Shown: piece after piece, positions 26,201 through 38,518 of the stretch
Position numbering within the stretch: position 1 is the stretch's first letter
Layout: every line of letters begins with the position of its first letter
Source of the DNA: Apis mellifera
Lineage: Eukaryota; Arthropoda; Insecta; Hymenoptera; Apidae
Length of the DNA: 64,000 bases
Assembly (NCBI RefSeq): GCF_003254395.2
Contig: NC_037648.1
Span: 6,382,135 to 6,446,134 of the forward strand
Direction of reading: 5' to 3'
Translations under genes and position numbers: made by a program
The notes under the pieces: generated by a model
The model's input: the letters and a program-made list of their open reading frames with translations, nothing else
The model's database searches: none
Told to the model about the DNA's origin: nothing

Positions 26201-26503
26201 ACTAAATAATATAATATATAATATATATCTTTTGTAATAATAAATCCTTGAAGTGTTCAAATCTATGATTATTTTTAAAATGCAAATTATTTATTCTTAC
26301 AAAAAATATTAATTATTATGAATATTCTTATTCATATATTTAAATTTTATCTTTCAGCTGTAGGACCTAATGCTGCTAAAAATACAGAATATAAAAATCC
26401 AGAATATTTTTGTTATCATACAGAAACTTTTGGAGAAGCAGAAGTAGAATTAGCAAAATATAGATTACCAGCTCCTTCTAATAAAATACCTTTTCATAAA
26501 TAG
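23255..26503 (+). CDS. NDUFV3: NDUFV3-like (9/10 kDa) subunit of mitochondrial complex I
   Basis: Three exons, 23255-23287, 23508-23628 and 26358-26503, join in phases 0 and 1 to 99 residues, the size of the short NDUFV3 form. NDUFV3 is a small accessory subunit of the NADH-binding module of complex I on the matrix side of the inner membrane. Residues 1-20 (MLRSTSNVLKQRQN...) are basic and without acids, as expected of a mitochondrial presequence. The middle is Lys/Asn-rich and poorly conserved. The C-terminal block YKNPEYFCYHTETFGEAEVE followed by LAKYRLPAPS corresponds to the family's conserved YKNxxxHEYxTxTFxDxxxELxKFRxPQPS region. Splice sites are standard (CAG|GTATTC, TTTTAG, C|GTAAGA, CTTTCAG). 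Intron 2 is 2.7 kb and carries a long inverted repeat. The symbol follows the vertebrate name; I judge the match from that C-terminal block alone. Confidence 0.8.
23629..26357 (+). other. NDUFV3-like gene, intron 2
   Basis: A 2.7-kb intron, largely taken up by a diverged inverted repeat (arms 24490-25049 and 25696-26127). An open frame at 25375-25617 on the minus strand, in the spacer between the arms, has no recognisable domain. Confidence 0.75.
24490..26127. repeat. Large imperfect inverted repeat
   Basis: The left arm (about 24490-25049) and the reverse complement of the right arm (about 25696-26127) share blocks in the same order: AAAATAGTTATTGAT then AATCAAATCA; ATAAATTAGATTTGTAGAAA then TTAGTTA; TTATTAGATTTTTAT; and AATTTAAATCTGAG at the inner ends. 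The arms are separated by about 650 bp and have diverged by substitutions and indels. No transposase frame is visible. It may be a decayed foldback or MITE-like insertion. Confidence 0.6.
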
Positions 26504-28544
26504 TTTTTTAATTGTATTCTATTGATAAAATCATGTATGTAGTAAGAAAAAATAATTAATAAATAAAATTTAAATAGAAAAATTATAAAATTTCAAATTT
26601 TTAATAAAACATGAAGATATAAATTAATAAATTAATAAATATACAAACATTTTATTTGAAAATTATAATATGAATAAATATATGATACAAATAGTATTAT
26701 AATAATATAAAATAAAATATTAAACACATTAAATGTTATTTTAATTATAATTTAACCAATTATATACTTTACTTTTGTAAATGAATAATAAAGTTTATTA
26801 TATTAAATAAAAATTTTTTATTAATTCTATTCTAGATTTTTAATTTCCTTAAATTATGCAAAAATATTTTATTTTATTAATGATAAATATTATAATTGTT
26901 GAATATTTCTATTAAAATAAAGAAACATATTAATCATATAAATCTATAATATTCAACATATAATAATATAGTAAATTGATATAAAATAAATTGAAGACAT
27001 AAAATAATATCATATGAAATAAATTAATTCTAAATAAATTAATATTTGCAATTTATTAAATATATATAAATAAGAATCTATAAAAATATTTCATGACAAT
27101 AGATAGTTATCAATAAATAAAAATTTTAGATATATTTTATACTGTTTCAAGAATATAAAAGATTCTTTAAATCAAAATTAAATTAAATTTATAGGTTTGT
27201 TTTTTCAATTTAATAAAAATAAAAAAATATCTTTGAACGCTACTTATAAATATAAAATAAATTTTTTAAATATTAATATAATTTTTTAAAATCAAATAAT
27301 AAAGAGAATTTTCAAATTTAATGAATTAACAATAGAATAAAATCATTGTTACTTCAATTATTTATATTTCTCTAAAATTCATGACAAAGAGATATTTTGC
27401 TTAATTTTTAATAAATACTATTATGGCCTGAAAAATTATTTCTTAAATATCTATGATAGAAGATAATTGAATAGTATGTATTTAATAAATATAGAAATAA
27501 TAAAATTCTATACAAAAATATTTTACAAAATTAATAAAAAAAAAAAAAATATATTCTATAAAATTCGATGTAATATTATTAAATTTGGAATAATAGGATA
27601 TGAAATAAAATTATATTATACTATATAATTATATAACATTTTATTTTTGATATTGATATTTTTTATGAAAATATATGTAATAAAGTTAAAAATAAATACA
27701 TATTGAAAATATTACATTTATAAATAAGATCATATATATAAGATCATATAAAACAATAGATAAATAAAAAAAAAAATTCCTAACCTCTATAGCAATATTC
27801 ATATAAGTATATATTTGGAAATATACTTTTAGAAGATTTTAAAAATTAAACAAATTGGTATATAAAAATATATACAATATTGGTTAAACTTATTTATTAA
27901 ATTTTACCGGTTAGTAATTTGCATTACATGAAGCAAAACGAACATAAAGCAAGAACTTTTCGATTTGTTTTCGTTTTCATTTTTTAACATTAACTTCAAA
28001 TACTATATATAACTCAAATACTATAAAACTTGATTATAACTTTAAATACTATATATTATAACTCAACTTTCAATTAATAGTTTTATATACTAAGCTTCAA
28101 TTATAACTTTTATATTTGATTTGATCTCTAGAATCGAATTTAAAAGTACCCTATGAATATATATATCTTATATATTTAAGATTTAAAATTAAAAAGATCA
28201 TTAATAATATCAAAGTAATTTTTTGGTATTTATATATATAATAAAATATCATATATATGTATGTATATATTGATCATCAAAATACATTTATACATATATA
28301 TGGCTTTTTATTTTATTTTTGTATTAATTGTTATAGATATTTAATTTTGGATATATTTTAGATTATAATAAATTCTTTCAAGTAAAATTTTCAAGTATAA
28401 AAAATTATATAAAGAATTTATGTATTAAAAAAATATATAAATTATATTTATTTTTTTTTTTTTTGAGAATATATATTTTTTTAAACTTACATTTTTTTAT
28501 TACGTATAAAAAATATTTTAAGATACTAATAAGAAATTATATTT

Positions 28545-28580
<36 letters not shown>

Positions 28581-30301
28581 CATATATAATTATAATATAA
28601 ATATTTATAATTATAATATAAATATTTCGATTAAATATTATTAATTTATTTGATTCATGTGTTTATTAAAAATTTATAAAATTTAATTTTTATTTAATAT
28701 ATATAAATTAAATAAGATTTAATACAATATCTAAAAAAAGATGTATATACATGATACATTTGATATATTTAGTTTAAATAATCACAACTTTATATATATA
28801 ATATTTGTTTAAAAGAATTATAAAAAGATTTAAAAAATTAATCCAGTTTATAAATAATAAACTAATTCAGTTTTTCTAAATTTTATAAATTTTTATGAAC
28901 TTTCTGCATTGATATTATACAATATGTAGCAAATTATTCAAATTAATAAAAATTTACATTATAATATCATATATTAGTATAATATTAGTATATATTAGTA
29001 TAATATTAGTATAATATATTATTATAATATAGATAGTTTCTTTGAAAAATATATATATATATATATATTATTTTATTTAGTAATTACTAAATAAGTATAC
29101 TTGTGATAATTGCTTTAATACTTCTTGCAATATTTAAAAATTGATTTATGTATAATAAAATATAAAATATAAATAATTAAATTAAATACTTAAAAATAAT
29201 AAATTCTTTGCAATAGCAATTTTGATTATAATCAATATATTTATAGAATAATTTTTTCATTTATGTTAATACATATATATACATACCCACGTTTTGAAAT
29301 ATTTTATTATTAAAAATATTTTTCATATGAAAATATATTTTTCATATTCTAAAATAGAAGAAATATTATTTATTAAAAAATATTAAATTAAATATAATTA
29401 AAAAAAAATTTTTAATTAAATATAAATTAAAAAAAATATTAAAAAATTTAAACAATTTTAAACAATTTGTTTGTTTGTAATTTAAAATTCTATTTAAATT
29501 AATAAAATAATAAAGAAATTAATTTATTAATTTAAAAAAATTAAAAAATTTTTTAAATTTATTATTTGATGTATAAAAGAAATATATAGCATATTGTATA
29601 TTGAATATTTGAATAAATATTTGAAAAATAAATATTTTACAAAATATTTTAATAAAATATATTTTAATATTTTAATATTTTTTTTATATTTTATTCAACT
29701 ATACATTCAAATATTTTGTTATTATATGAAAAACATTTTTTGCTTTATTAAAATATATGTATAATGTATAATATTACATGATACATGTGTGTAAAATACT
29801 TACTATACTTAATCTTTATATATAAATATGAAAAATATAATTGTACTTTAAAAATTAATACATAAAATATAATATAATATATATAATATATTATTGAATA
29901 TTTATATCATAAAAAATATATATAGAATATTAGATTAGAAAATTGGAAATAATTATTTATCATATATATTTTTAAATAATTTTAATATATAAATAGAAAT
30001 TAATCCTTCTTTCATAATAATTTTTAATTTTATTTAAAAAATTAATTTTTAATTGATAAAAAAAATTAAAGAAAAGCGAAAAAATAAAGCAGGCATATCT
30101 GATAAAATTAGTACTTTTGAGTACATTTTTGAGTAAAAATATTTTTCCTCTGTTGTTCAAAAACAAACATATTTTGATATTTGGCAAATAAATTCAAATT
30201 ATTACAAAAGATTAAATACATAAATTATTATTTTATAACAGATTCTTAATATTGGTTATAAAGAAGTGAATTTCATATTACCCTTATATAGTACTCTTTC
30301 A
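26504..30301. other. Intergenic, AT-rich
   Basis: 3.8 kb between the NDUFV3-like gene and the small gene on the opposite strand; both end here, so it should contain two 3' UTRs. There are short (AT)n arrays near 28548-28576 and 29050-29070. An open frame at 29972-30187 is Phe/Asn/Lys low-complexity. I see no gene. Confidence 0.6.
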
Positions 30302-30671
30302 TTATATTTTCATATTAATAATCATATCGATGAAATCTTCCTCGCTTTTATTAGGATCACATCGTATCATTGTTTGTGTTCCACGATGCGTCACTGCTTT
30401 TAGAATCACTGTAATGGATTTACTTATTTCTGATCCAATATGTTCTTCATCATCCTAAGATTTTATATATTATTACTTTATAATCTTGAGATTTATTTAT
30501 TAAAATGAGTACAGATTTTAATAAAAACAAGAACTATTTATACGATACTGTAGCATTTCTTTTTTAATAGTTTTTTTTTTAATATAATAAATACAAATAT
30601 AATGAATTATATACCTCTATAACACTGCTTTCTATTTCCTCTGATTCAATATTTTCTTCAAATGATGACAT
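30302..30671 (-). CDS. Small conserved-looking protein of unknown family, two exons
   Basis: Two exons, 30615-30671 and 30302-30454, join in phase 0 to 69 residues. I do not recognise the family. The first exon (MSSFEENIESEEIESSVIE) and the start of the second (DDEEHIGSE) are strongly acidic. The remainder, SKSITVILKAVTHRGTQ then TMIRCDPNKSEEDFIDMII, has alternating hydrophobics suggesting two beta strands and a short helix, the beginning of a ubiquitin-like fold in outline only. Splice sites are good (GAG|GTATAT, ATCTTAG). Codon use is less AT-biased than the surroundings, with TCG-, GCG- and CGT-containing stretches, which argues that it is real coding DNA. It lies on the same strand as the NOL8 gene, 2.3 kb downstream of that gene's stop, so it could alternatively be the 3' portion of a longer transcript. 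Confidence 0.55.
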
Positions 30672-31516
30672 AATATTGTAAGTTACATATATATTAATAA
30701 ATAAATAGAATTATTTCATATGAAAATTAATTTATATACATAACAATTGAATGATCGAAAATGCAATTTCATAGTTTACTATGTTGAAAAGCAAAAGAAA
30801 TAAATAAGCAAAATTAATTTATGTAAATTTATGTAAATCTTTCATTTTTATTAATATAATTTATTGTATTAAAAAATATTAAAAAATTCATATAAATTTA
30901 TAATGATTTGTAATGTTAATATTATTATTCTTTTAATATATTTTTTTTCGTTTAAATTCAATTATTATCTATGAATAAATTAATATTTTACATAACAATA
31001 TACTATATCTAAAGGAATTTTTAAAAATCTAATTGAAAATTTGAAAGATTTTATATACATTAATAAAATTATTTTTATTAGTATATTTCTTATTTATGAA
31101 TGTTTTATTATTATATATAAAATATTTTTTTTCAAATTAAAAACAAAAATAATCATTAATTTAATAATTGATAAACTTATTGATGAATTTTCTTGAAATG
31201 TATTCATAATTTTAATTAATTTTTTTTATTAAAATATGTAGTTTTTGAAATTATAATTGGAATATACTGTTTTTTGGTCATAAAATATTTGTTTTTTTTC
31301 ATAAGACAAATAATATATTATTTTTTATAATAAACAAATAATGTGGAAGAATATATATTACAATAAAAGACAGCTGCATATTGAATGGAATATGTATGAC
31401 AAAAGTTTAACTGTATCGATAAAAATTTATAAGAGATAAAAATTTCATTTATATCTACGCAGAAATAATGATTTTTTTAGCAAAATATTATTTTTTAGTA
31501 AAATATAAAATAAGTA

Positions 31517-31558
31517 ACTATATATATATATTATATATATATAGTTTGAATATATATA

Positions 31559-31623
<65 letters not shown>

Positions 31624-31625
31624 AC
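31517..31625. repeat. (AT)n arrays flanked by inverted GTTTGAATATA arms
   Basis: GTTTGAATATATATATA at 31543-31559 and its reverse complement ending TTCAAAC at 31625 enclose a long AT array with a single AC interruption. A smaller CTATATATATATA/TATATATATATAG palindrome precedes it. The segment could form an almost uninterrupted hairpin. Confidence 0.75.
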
Positions 31626-32631
31626 AATGTAATGCACTTCATAAATCCAATTAATTGTATTATTTCATTTTATTAATTCTAGATAATTTTTATAAGCATC
31701 GAATGTGATATTATAATAATTTAAAAAATTTTATCATACTTATTATAAAATCATATTATAATCAATAAAATTTATGAATAGATTATTCTCATCGCAAGAA
31801 TATTTCATAATTATTTTTTCGATATTATTTAATATCGTAATATTATGATAATGAAATTTATTCATAAAAATAAAAACATATATAAATAATATTGAAATTT
31901 TTAAAATATCATTAAAATTTACTACACTCAAAAAAAATTATATAAAAATATTTCAAAGAAACTTCTAAAACAGATATGTATGTAGATGTTATGTATTTTT
32001 ATAATGAATTATAATATTTTATACTGAGTTTATACTATTTAAAAAAAAAAAAATAGAAAAAAAATAGAATATCATTACAGAGATATATAAAGTTGTTAGA
32101 GAAAAATATTTTTAATATTTTAAAATATAAAATTATTTTAAAAATTGTACTCTTATATCAATCATTTAAGATCTTTATTTTAAAATGTAAAATAAAAAAC
32201 GTAAAAAAAATACTATAATAAAATATTGAAAGAAAAATTAAATAATATGGCATTATATATATATATTAATAATAATTTTATTTATTTTTTTTTGTATTAT
32301 ATAATATTACCATTATATTAATATCATATGGGAATATGTAAGAAAAATTGATCCAGTGTTAAAAATATATTTAAAGAAAAAATAATCTAGTGAAACAAAT
32401 TTATATGCCTCATTTGTTTATGAAAAAAGTGTGCTTTAATAATTTAATCTTTTTAATGCATTCATCTTTTATACTTCTAATATTAGTGACATTTTGACAA
32501 TTCTAATTATTAATTTTAATATTTAATTTCTTAATTAGCTTAAAAATATTTTAATATTTATAAATATAATTCAAAAATATAAATTAAGTTATTATCATAA
32601 TAAATAAAAATTATAATTATAATTTTATATA

Positions 32632-32635
<4 letters not shown>

Positions 32636-32682
<47 letters not shown>
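32636..32682. repeat. (AT)n microsatellite
   Basis: More than twenty uninterrupted AT units, followed by a short TATATAACTACTTATATAGTTA inverted motif. Confidence 0.85.
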
Positions 32683-32684
<2 letters not shown>

Positions 32685-32956
32685 TTATATAACTACTTAT
32701 ATAGTTATGTATTTATGTTCAATAATAATGAGAATGTAAATAATAAAAAAAATAATGTTAATCTCATATTAAAAAAGTGATATTTTGTATTTTATATGAG
32801 ATATTCTATATGATACCTTCATACAAAATTTTATTTCTCTTTTTTAAAAACATTATAAATTTAATATCTTATACATATTTAAAATCTTAATAAAAATATA
32901 CATTAAAGATTTTTTCTTTTTATTATTTATTTATTTTCTTTTTATTTATTTATTAT

Positions 32957-34499
32957 TTATTTTTTTTTTATTTTCTTTTTATATCCCCACGATTGTTTCT
33001 TTTTCAAATTTTTTCGAATTTTTGAGCGTACAATTTGTTTTAATTCTTGTCTAAGTTCTTTAAATGTATCTTCTGATACATGTTCTTTTGAAAAAAAATT
33101 TTCTACCTCTAAAATTTATTAAGTATATTATATTATATATTTGTAAATAAATAGTATATCTTAATATAAAATACAAACCATTAAAACAAATATCATTAAT
33201 GTCAAAGAAAAATTTATTTGTATCTTTAATTTCATGATGTATATATTGTTTATTATTTATATATTCTTGTTTATTATTGTCTTCATTATCAGAAGAATCA
33301 TATTTAAATGGCTTCTTTGAATTGAAATCAAAATGAATCTTTTGAGGTTTTAATGACATATTTGACACATTATCATTATCATTATCATTATCATTTCCTG
33401 TAATGATAAAAAAAATAATTAAAAATAATAAATATATAAATTAAATATTTTAATTAATATTTATTATACAAAAATTAACTTTTTTCCTCATCTATTTTTT
33501 TTCTATATGTATTTAGTAAACTAAATTGTCCTTCTTCTTTGAAACTTTTTGATAATGAATCTGATATTGAAAAATATAGATCTTTGGACACCTCTATAGA
33601 TGGATTTTCATTTAAGACTTTAACTTTATTTATTTTTTTTTTTTTATCTCTCTTGGTTTCTAATTCAGATTTCTCTATATTAATTTCATATTCTTTATGA
33701 TCATTTTCTGTAGGATCATATCTAATCATTTCTTTTCTAAAAAAATATGTATAAAAATATTTAAATATATTTTTATAAATAATAATTATTATTAATAATA
33801 TTGAAATATTAGTATAGAAATAATTATTTATCAATATATTATTTAGTTTACTTATTCATTTACTTTAAAAGTTTTACATTCTTATTTATATTTTCATTTT
33901 TTAAAGTAACTGGTACTCCCAAAATATTTTCTAATATATCTAATTGTAATTCCTTTTCTTTTAATAAATCAATTTCATTATTATTTATAGTAATATTTTT
34001 ATTTAATTTTTGATCATCTTCTATAAAACGTTTATCAAGTTTAAATCGTTCATCATTTCCCAAAGTAATATTATGCTACAAGAATTAAAATTATTAATTA
34101 TTTAAAATTGATTATGAATATTATAAAAAGCTTACTTTTTTTCTAATTTCAAATTTATTAATATTAATATCATTATTTTCATCATCATTATCATCATTAT
34201 CAAATAAATAATATTTCCTTTTTTTTTCTTTTTGATTAATTTTAGGTTGCTCAATTTTATCAATATCATCATCAAATATTATTTTTCCTTGATGTGATTT
34301 ATTATCCTATAAAAATAAATAAATATTATCTTATAATAATAAATAAAAAATATTCAACAACTTAAAAACTTAAAATTTTAAATATATTTACCAAATTCTT
34401 CAATGCTTTTTGCACTACTAATTCTTTAGCTTTAAAAATTTGTTTTTTATGTTTTAACGATTCTAATCGTTTTTTTTCAGAAATACTAATTCCATTCAT
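32957..34499 (-). CDS. NOL8-type nucleolar protein (Viriato-like), no visible RRM
   Basis: Six exons, 34392-34499, 34136-34306, 33864-34075, 33480-33736, 33179-33397 and 32957-33108, join in phase to 372 residues. NOL8 is a nucleolar protein involved in ribosomal RNA processing and growth. Landmarks in the order of the vertebrate C-terminal half: EKKRLESLKHKKQIF then VQKALKNL (residues 8-36), an acidic stretch, LGNDERFKLDKRFIEDD, ELQLDILENILGVPV, MIRYDPTENDHKEYE, VSKDLYFSISDSL and FFFDIND. The tail is highly basic (SKIRKNLKKKQ), fitting nucleolar retention. The vertebrate protein begins with an RRM; here the ATG at 34499 follows an in-frame TGA, and no RRM exon is visible upstream. Exon 5 contains a (GATAAT) repeat giving alternating Asn-Asp. 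Two donors are weak (GTTAAT, GTTTGT). I leave the symbol blank because only the C-terminal half is supported. Confidence 0.82.
33370..33396 (-). repeat. Coding hexanucleotide repeat (GATAAT)n in the NOL8 exon
   Basis: Four in-frame copies of GAT-AAT at the start of exon 5 give a run of Asn-Asp pairs. Changes in copy number would keep the frame. Confidence 0.85.
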
Positions 34500-37400
34500 T
34501 TTTATTCTCTCATTATTGTATTGCAGAACAATTATCTTTCATTTCTATAAAAATTTTTAAGTAAATTAGTATATATATAATATAATATATATATATATAG
34601 TATAGTATATAGTCAATTTGATATAAATATTTTTATAATTAAAGTATGATAGTAATGATATTTATTAAAAAAATCGTGAAACTTGTAAAAAATATTAGAA
34701 TTTACAAATTTTTAAAATCTTATGAATATATATGTAGATAAAAGATTAAAGTTTATTTTGAAACATAAAAAATTATTAAGTTTAATTTACTAGACGATTT
34801 GTAAATACAAATTACTATGATATTTTTATTATCAAACTTTAAAAAATTAACTTTACATATAAATAAAAATAATTTTTGAATTAGTAAATTCCTATATTTA
34901 AAATTAATTTTTTTTGATATTTATTGAAATCTATTAAAAGACACAAAAAAGACTTAATAATTTTTGATTACCTAACCTAATATAACTTATGTAAGTATTA
35001 ACAGTATATGATATCATATATCGCATTATATAAGTATTGTCAATTATTCTTTCAAGTTTAATATTGAGAAATTTATTTCTATAGCAGCAATTTTTATTGA
35101 CTATTTATAATAAAATTAACATATATACTTATTAAATAAATGTTATATTTACAAATAAGATTATATTTTAATTTTTTAAAGCATATATCTCGAAAAATAT
35201 AGAAATTATGAAAAAATGTTTAAACAAGAAAGAAAAAATTCTTTTTTCAGAAATTAATGATTTTTTTACATCTTTTTTATAACTTAATGAATCATTTCCA
35301 AAAATTATTTAATATTCATATTTTCTTAACTCTAGTAATTTAATAACTTGAAAAATAAAACTAACTTTAAAAAATTATGTAAAATTTAATGTTTTTAATA
35401 TGTTTGACAAATTAATTTCATGTTTTATTCATATTTGCTTTGTATATATTCATATATTTATAGCATAATTGCTTGAAATTTTCAATGCTGATATTATAAA
35501 AACTCATTCTGATTTTTTGGACAAGTAATATTTCAAAAAATGAATAAAAAATCTCATTAGATTTATCTACAATTCTTGTATGGTTGAATTTTTGATTATG
35601 TTTAAACATTTATAATTTTTTATGATAAAATTAAATGATTTCTTAATATTAAAATTTGTTTTCTGGAATCTATTAAATATTAGAAGAATATAAAAAAGTC
35701 AATAAATTTTGTGTGCCAAAATGATTATGTTAAAGTATTATGCAATATTAAAATGAATAAATTGTGCAATTAAAATTATTTGATCTTATAATATTTAAAC
35801 AGGCTTGTAAAAATCATTTTTAAATAGAAACCTATTTTTATATATGATTGTAGCTGACATTTAACATTTTGATTTTTTTATTTTATTGAAATTTAAAAAT
35901 CCTTAAATTCTTTCATATACATTTATATGTATATTCTTCTATGTAAAGTTATTTATTCTATTAAAGTTACTATAATTCTTTAATTATGTGAAATAGAAAA
36001 AAATATTTTAAATAAATGTTATTAGATTTGATAACAGTTATTTAAATAATAAAATTAATATTATTATTTTATTTAAAAAAAAAATAAAAACTCTGATATT
36101 TGAGATTTATTAAAAATTTTTATCACTTTAAATGATTGACTATTTAATTCTATATGTAGTGTGAATCTTTATGGAATATCTATATGGAATTTTTATTGAG
36201 TTTCAAAATTTCTCTTCATAGATACAAATAAATAATTACTAATATTATTTAAATACATATTAAGCGCTATTTTCTTACTTACATACTATATATATATAAA
36301 TTTATAAGATAGTTTTATCTAAAAATTATATATAACAACATATATTAAGATATAAAATAAAAAATTATATGCTATATTATATATTTTTTCTACTATATGT
36401 ATTTTAAAATTATTTTTAAAATATTTATTTATTATTATTATTTATTATATTTTTTAAATTATATGCAATAGATTTTCTTTATCTTTTAATAAATTAATTT
36501 AATTAATTTAAAATTTTTAATAATACAATGTAATGAAATGAAGTGAAATGAATAATGTAAAAATTGCAATCTAATATTAAATTATTATTAACTATTATTA
36601 CATTCTAATGATATCATATTAATATATATCATATTAATTAAAATATCATTCCAGTATGTATTTTAGCTTTAATTTTTTAATTTTTTTGAACAATGTTCAA
36701 TTGTGATAACTAATAACATTTAAAGATTTTTTTTGTTTGATTGAAATTTTTTTTTAAGAAAATTTTATTATTCTAATATCTAATTAATTTTTTTTTTCAA
36801 TATAATAACACATATAAACATATATAAAAAGTTTATCAATACATACATGTATTTAAAACAGTAGTCTTTATTTCTTATTTTTTAGAACATTTCTCTTCGA
36901 ATTTGTTAATATAGTATTTTAAAATTGGCATAAAAGTAACATAAGATTTTTTTATAATTTTTGATAAAAAGTATATTTTTGTTTCATAAATTTAGTAATT
37001 TTGATGTTCCCAAATTTTTTTCAAATGAACTTTTTCGAAAAAAAAATTATTAATGTAAAAAATGTTTTTGAACTTTAATTTTATATTTTAATAATCTTTC
37101 AAAAAAATATTGAATCAAAATTCAATTGTCAATTTTCAAAAGCATATAAAAATTTTAAAAAAATTTTATTTATTTATACAAAGATAAGATCATCTTGATT
37201 TTTATAAATGATAAATATATTTTTAACTTTACTGAATTATAAAAATATATATATATTTAATAATTATATATATACATACTATATAATTTTAAAATTTTTA
37301 ATATTAATTAAAATATTTATTTAATAAATAGAATTATAAAACAAATCTATTGATAAAAATAATTTTTTATATATTATAATATAATAAAAAATCATCAAGA

Positions 37401-37962
37401 TTTAAAATTAAAATTTTAAAAGATTTTAGTTAGTTTTTATTTATTAAAAATTTATAAAATTGAATATTTATCATTCAAAATATTTTTTTGATAAATTATT
37501 AGAAGTAATCTAAAAAATAATGGTTAAATTATTTAATTATACATTATAAGTTTAATGTTAAGTGCATTAAAAATTGCACATATATAAATATTCTATAAAT
37601 CATTTTTATTATTATACTATTAAGATTTATTAATTTATTGAAATAGATCTAATAATTTAGAGAGAGAGATTTCTAATATATTATAAAGATTTATCAATTT
37701 ATGTAGATATAAATATTATAAACATATATCTATGTATTTTTACAAATTATATGTTGAAAATATGAAATACAATTATATTTTATAACTGTTATATTTATAT
37801 ATAATTATAATTATAAAAATTAATTTCATTATATTTATTTTTAACAAAAAATTTGCATTTATAAATATTTTAATTTCAATTTAGAATTATTGAATCAAAA
37901 CAAAATGATAAATTTTTAAATTTTCAAATTTAATTTTAAAATGTTCTATATATTTTTTGATA

Positions 37963-38016
<54 letters not shown>

Positions 38017-38518
38017 ATTTAATTTTCATTAAACAAAATAATTATTAGAACATAACATAATAAACAATGCATTGCATTTATTATTGAATATTCATTTTAT
38101 TATGTTATATATATATTATTTATAAATATGTTTTCTGTATTTTTTCTTTTCAAAATTGCCATATTATATATATATATATGTGTATATGTATATATGTATA
38201 TAGTACTTTTATATATATATAAGTACTTTTCAAGTTTGATTATTAATAGAATATTTCAAGTAAATTAACTTAACCGTTACATATTAATGTTTTCAATAGA
38301 GAATATTTCAGTCTTAAAAGCAATACTATTAGTTGATATTATTATCGTTATTCATTTTTTTAGAGCGGAAAAATATGTAAAATATACAATGCATAAAAAC
38401 AATAAATTAGTATAATATAATATTTTGTTATTTTGTTTCCTTATTTCGCATTATTTATAACATTTCTGATCAAAAATATTAATTGAGAACGAGGAAATAT
38501 TATTGCAAAAATGGTATA
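34500..38518. other. Intergenic, AT-rich
   Basis: 4 kb between the NOL8 start and the 3' end of the anion transporter gene. It contains an (AT)n array at 37969-38012. I searched the minus strand for an upstream RRM exon of NOL8 and saw none. An open frame at 35418-35609 has no family resemblance. Confidence 0.6.
37969..38012. repeat. (AT)n microsatellite
   Basis: About twenty-two uninterrupted AT units in intergenic DNA. Confidence 0.85.

Larger units (their letters stand above)
30672..32956. other. Intergenic, AT-rich
   Basis: Lies between the NOL8-type gene and the small gene, both on the minus strand. It contains two (AT)n-centred arrays (31517-31625 and 32636-32682). An open frame at 31743-31931 is low-complexity. 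No gene is seen. Confidence 0.6.
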
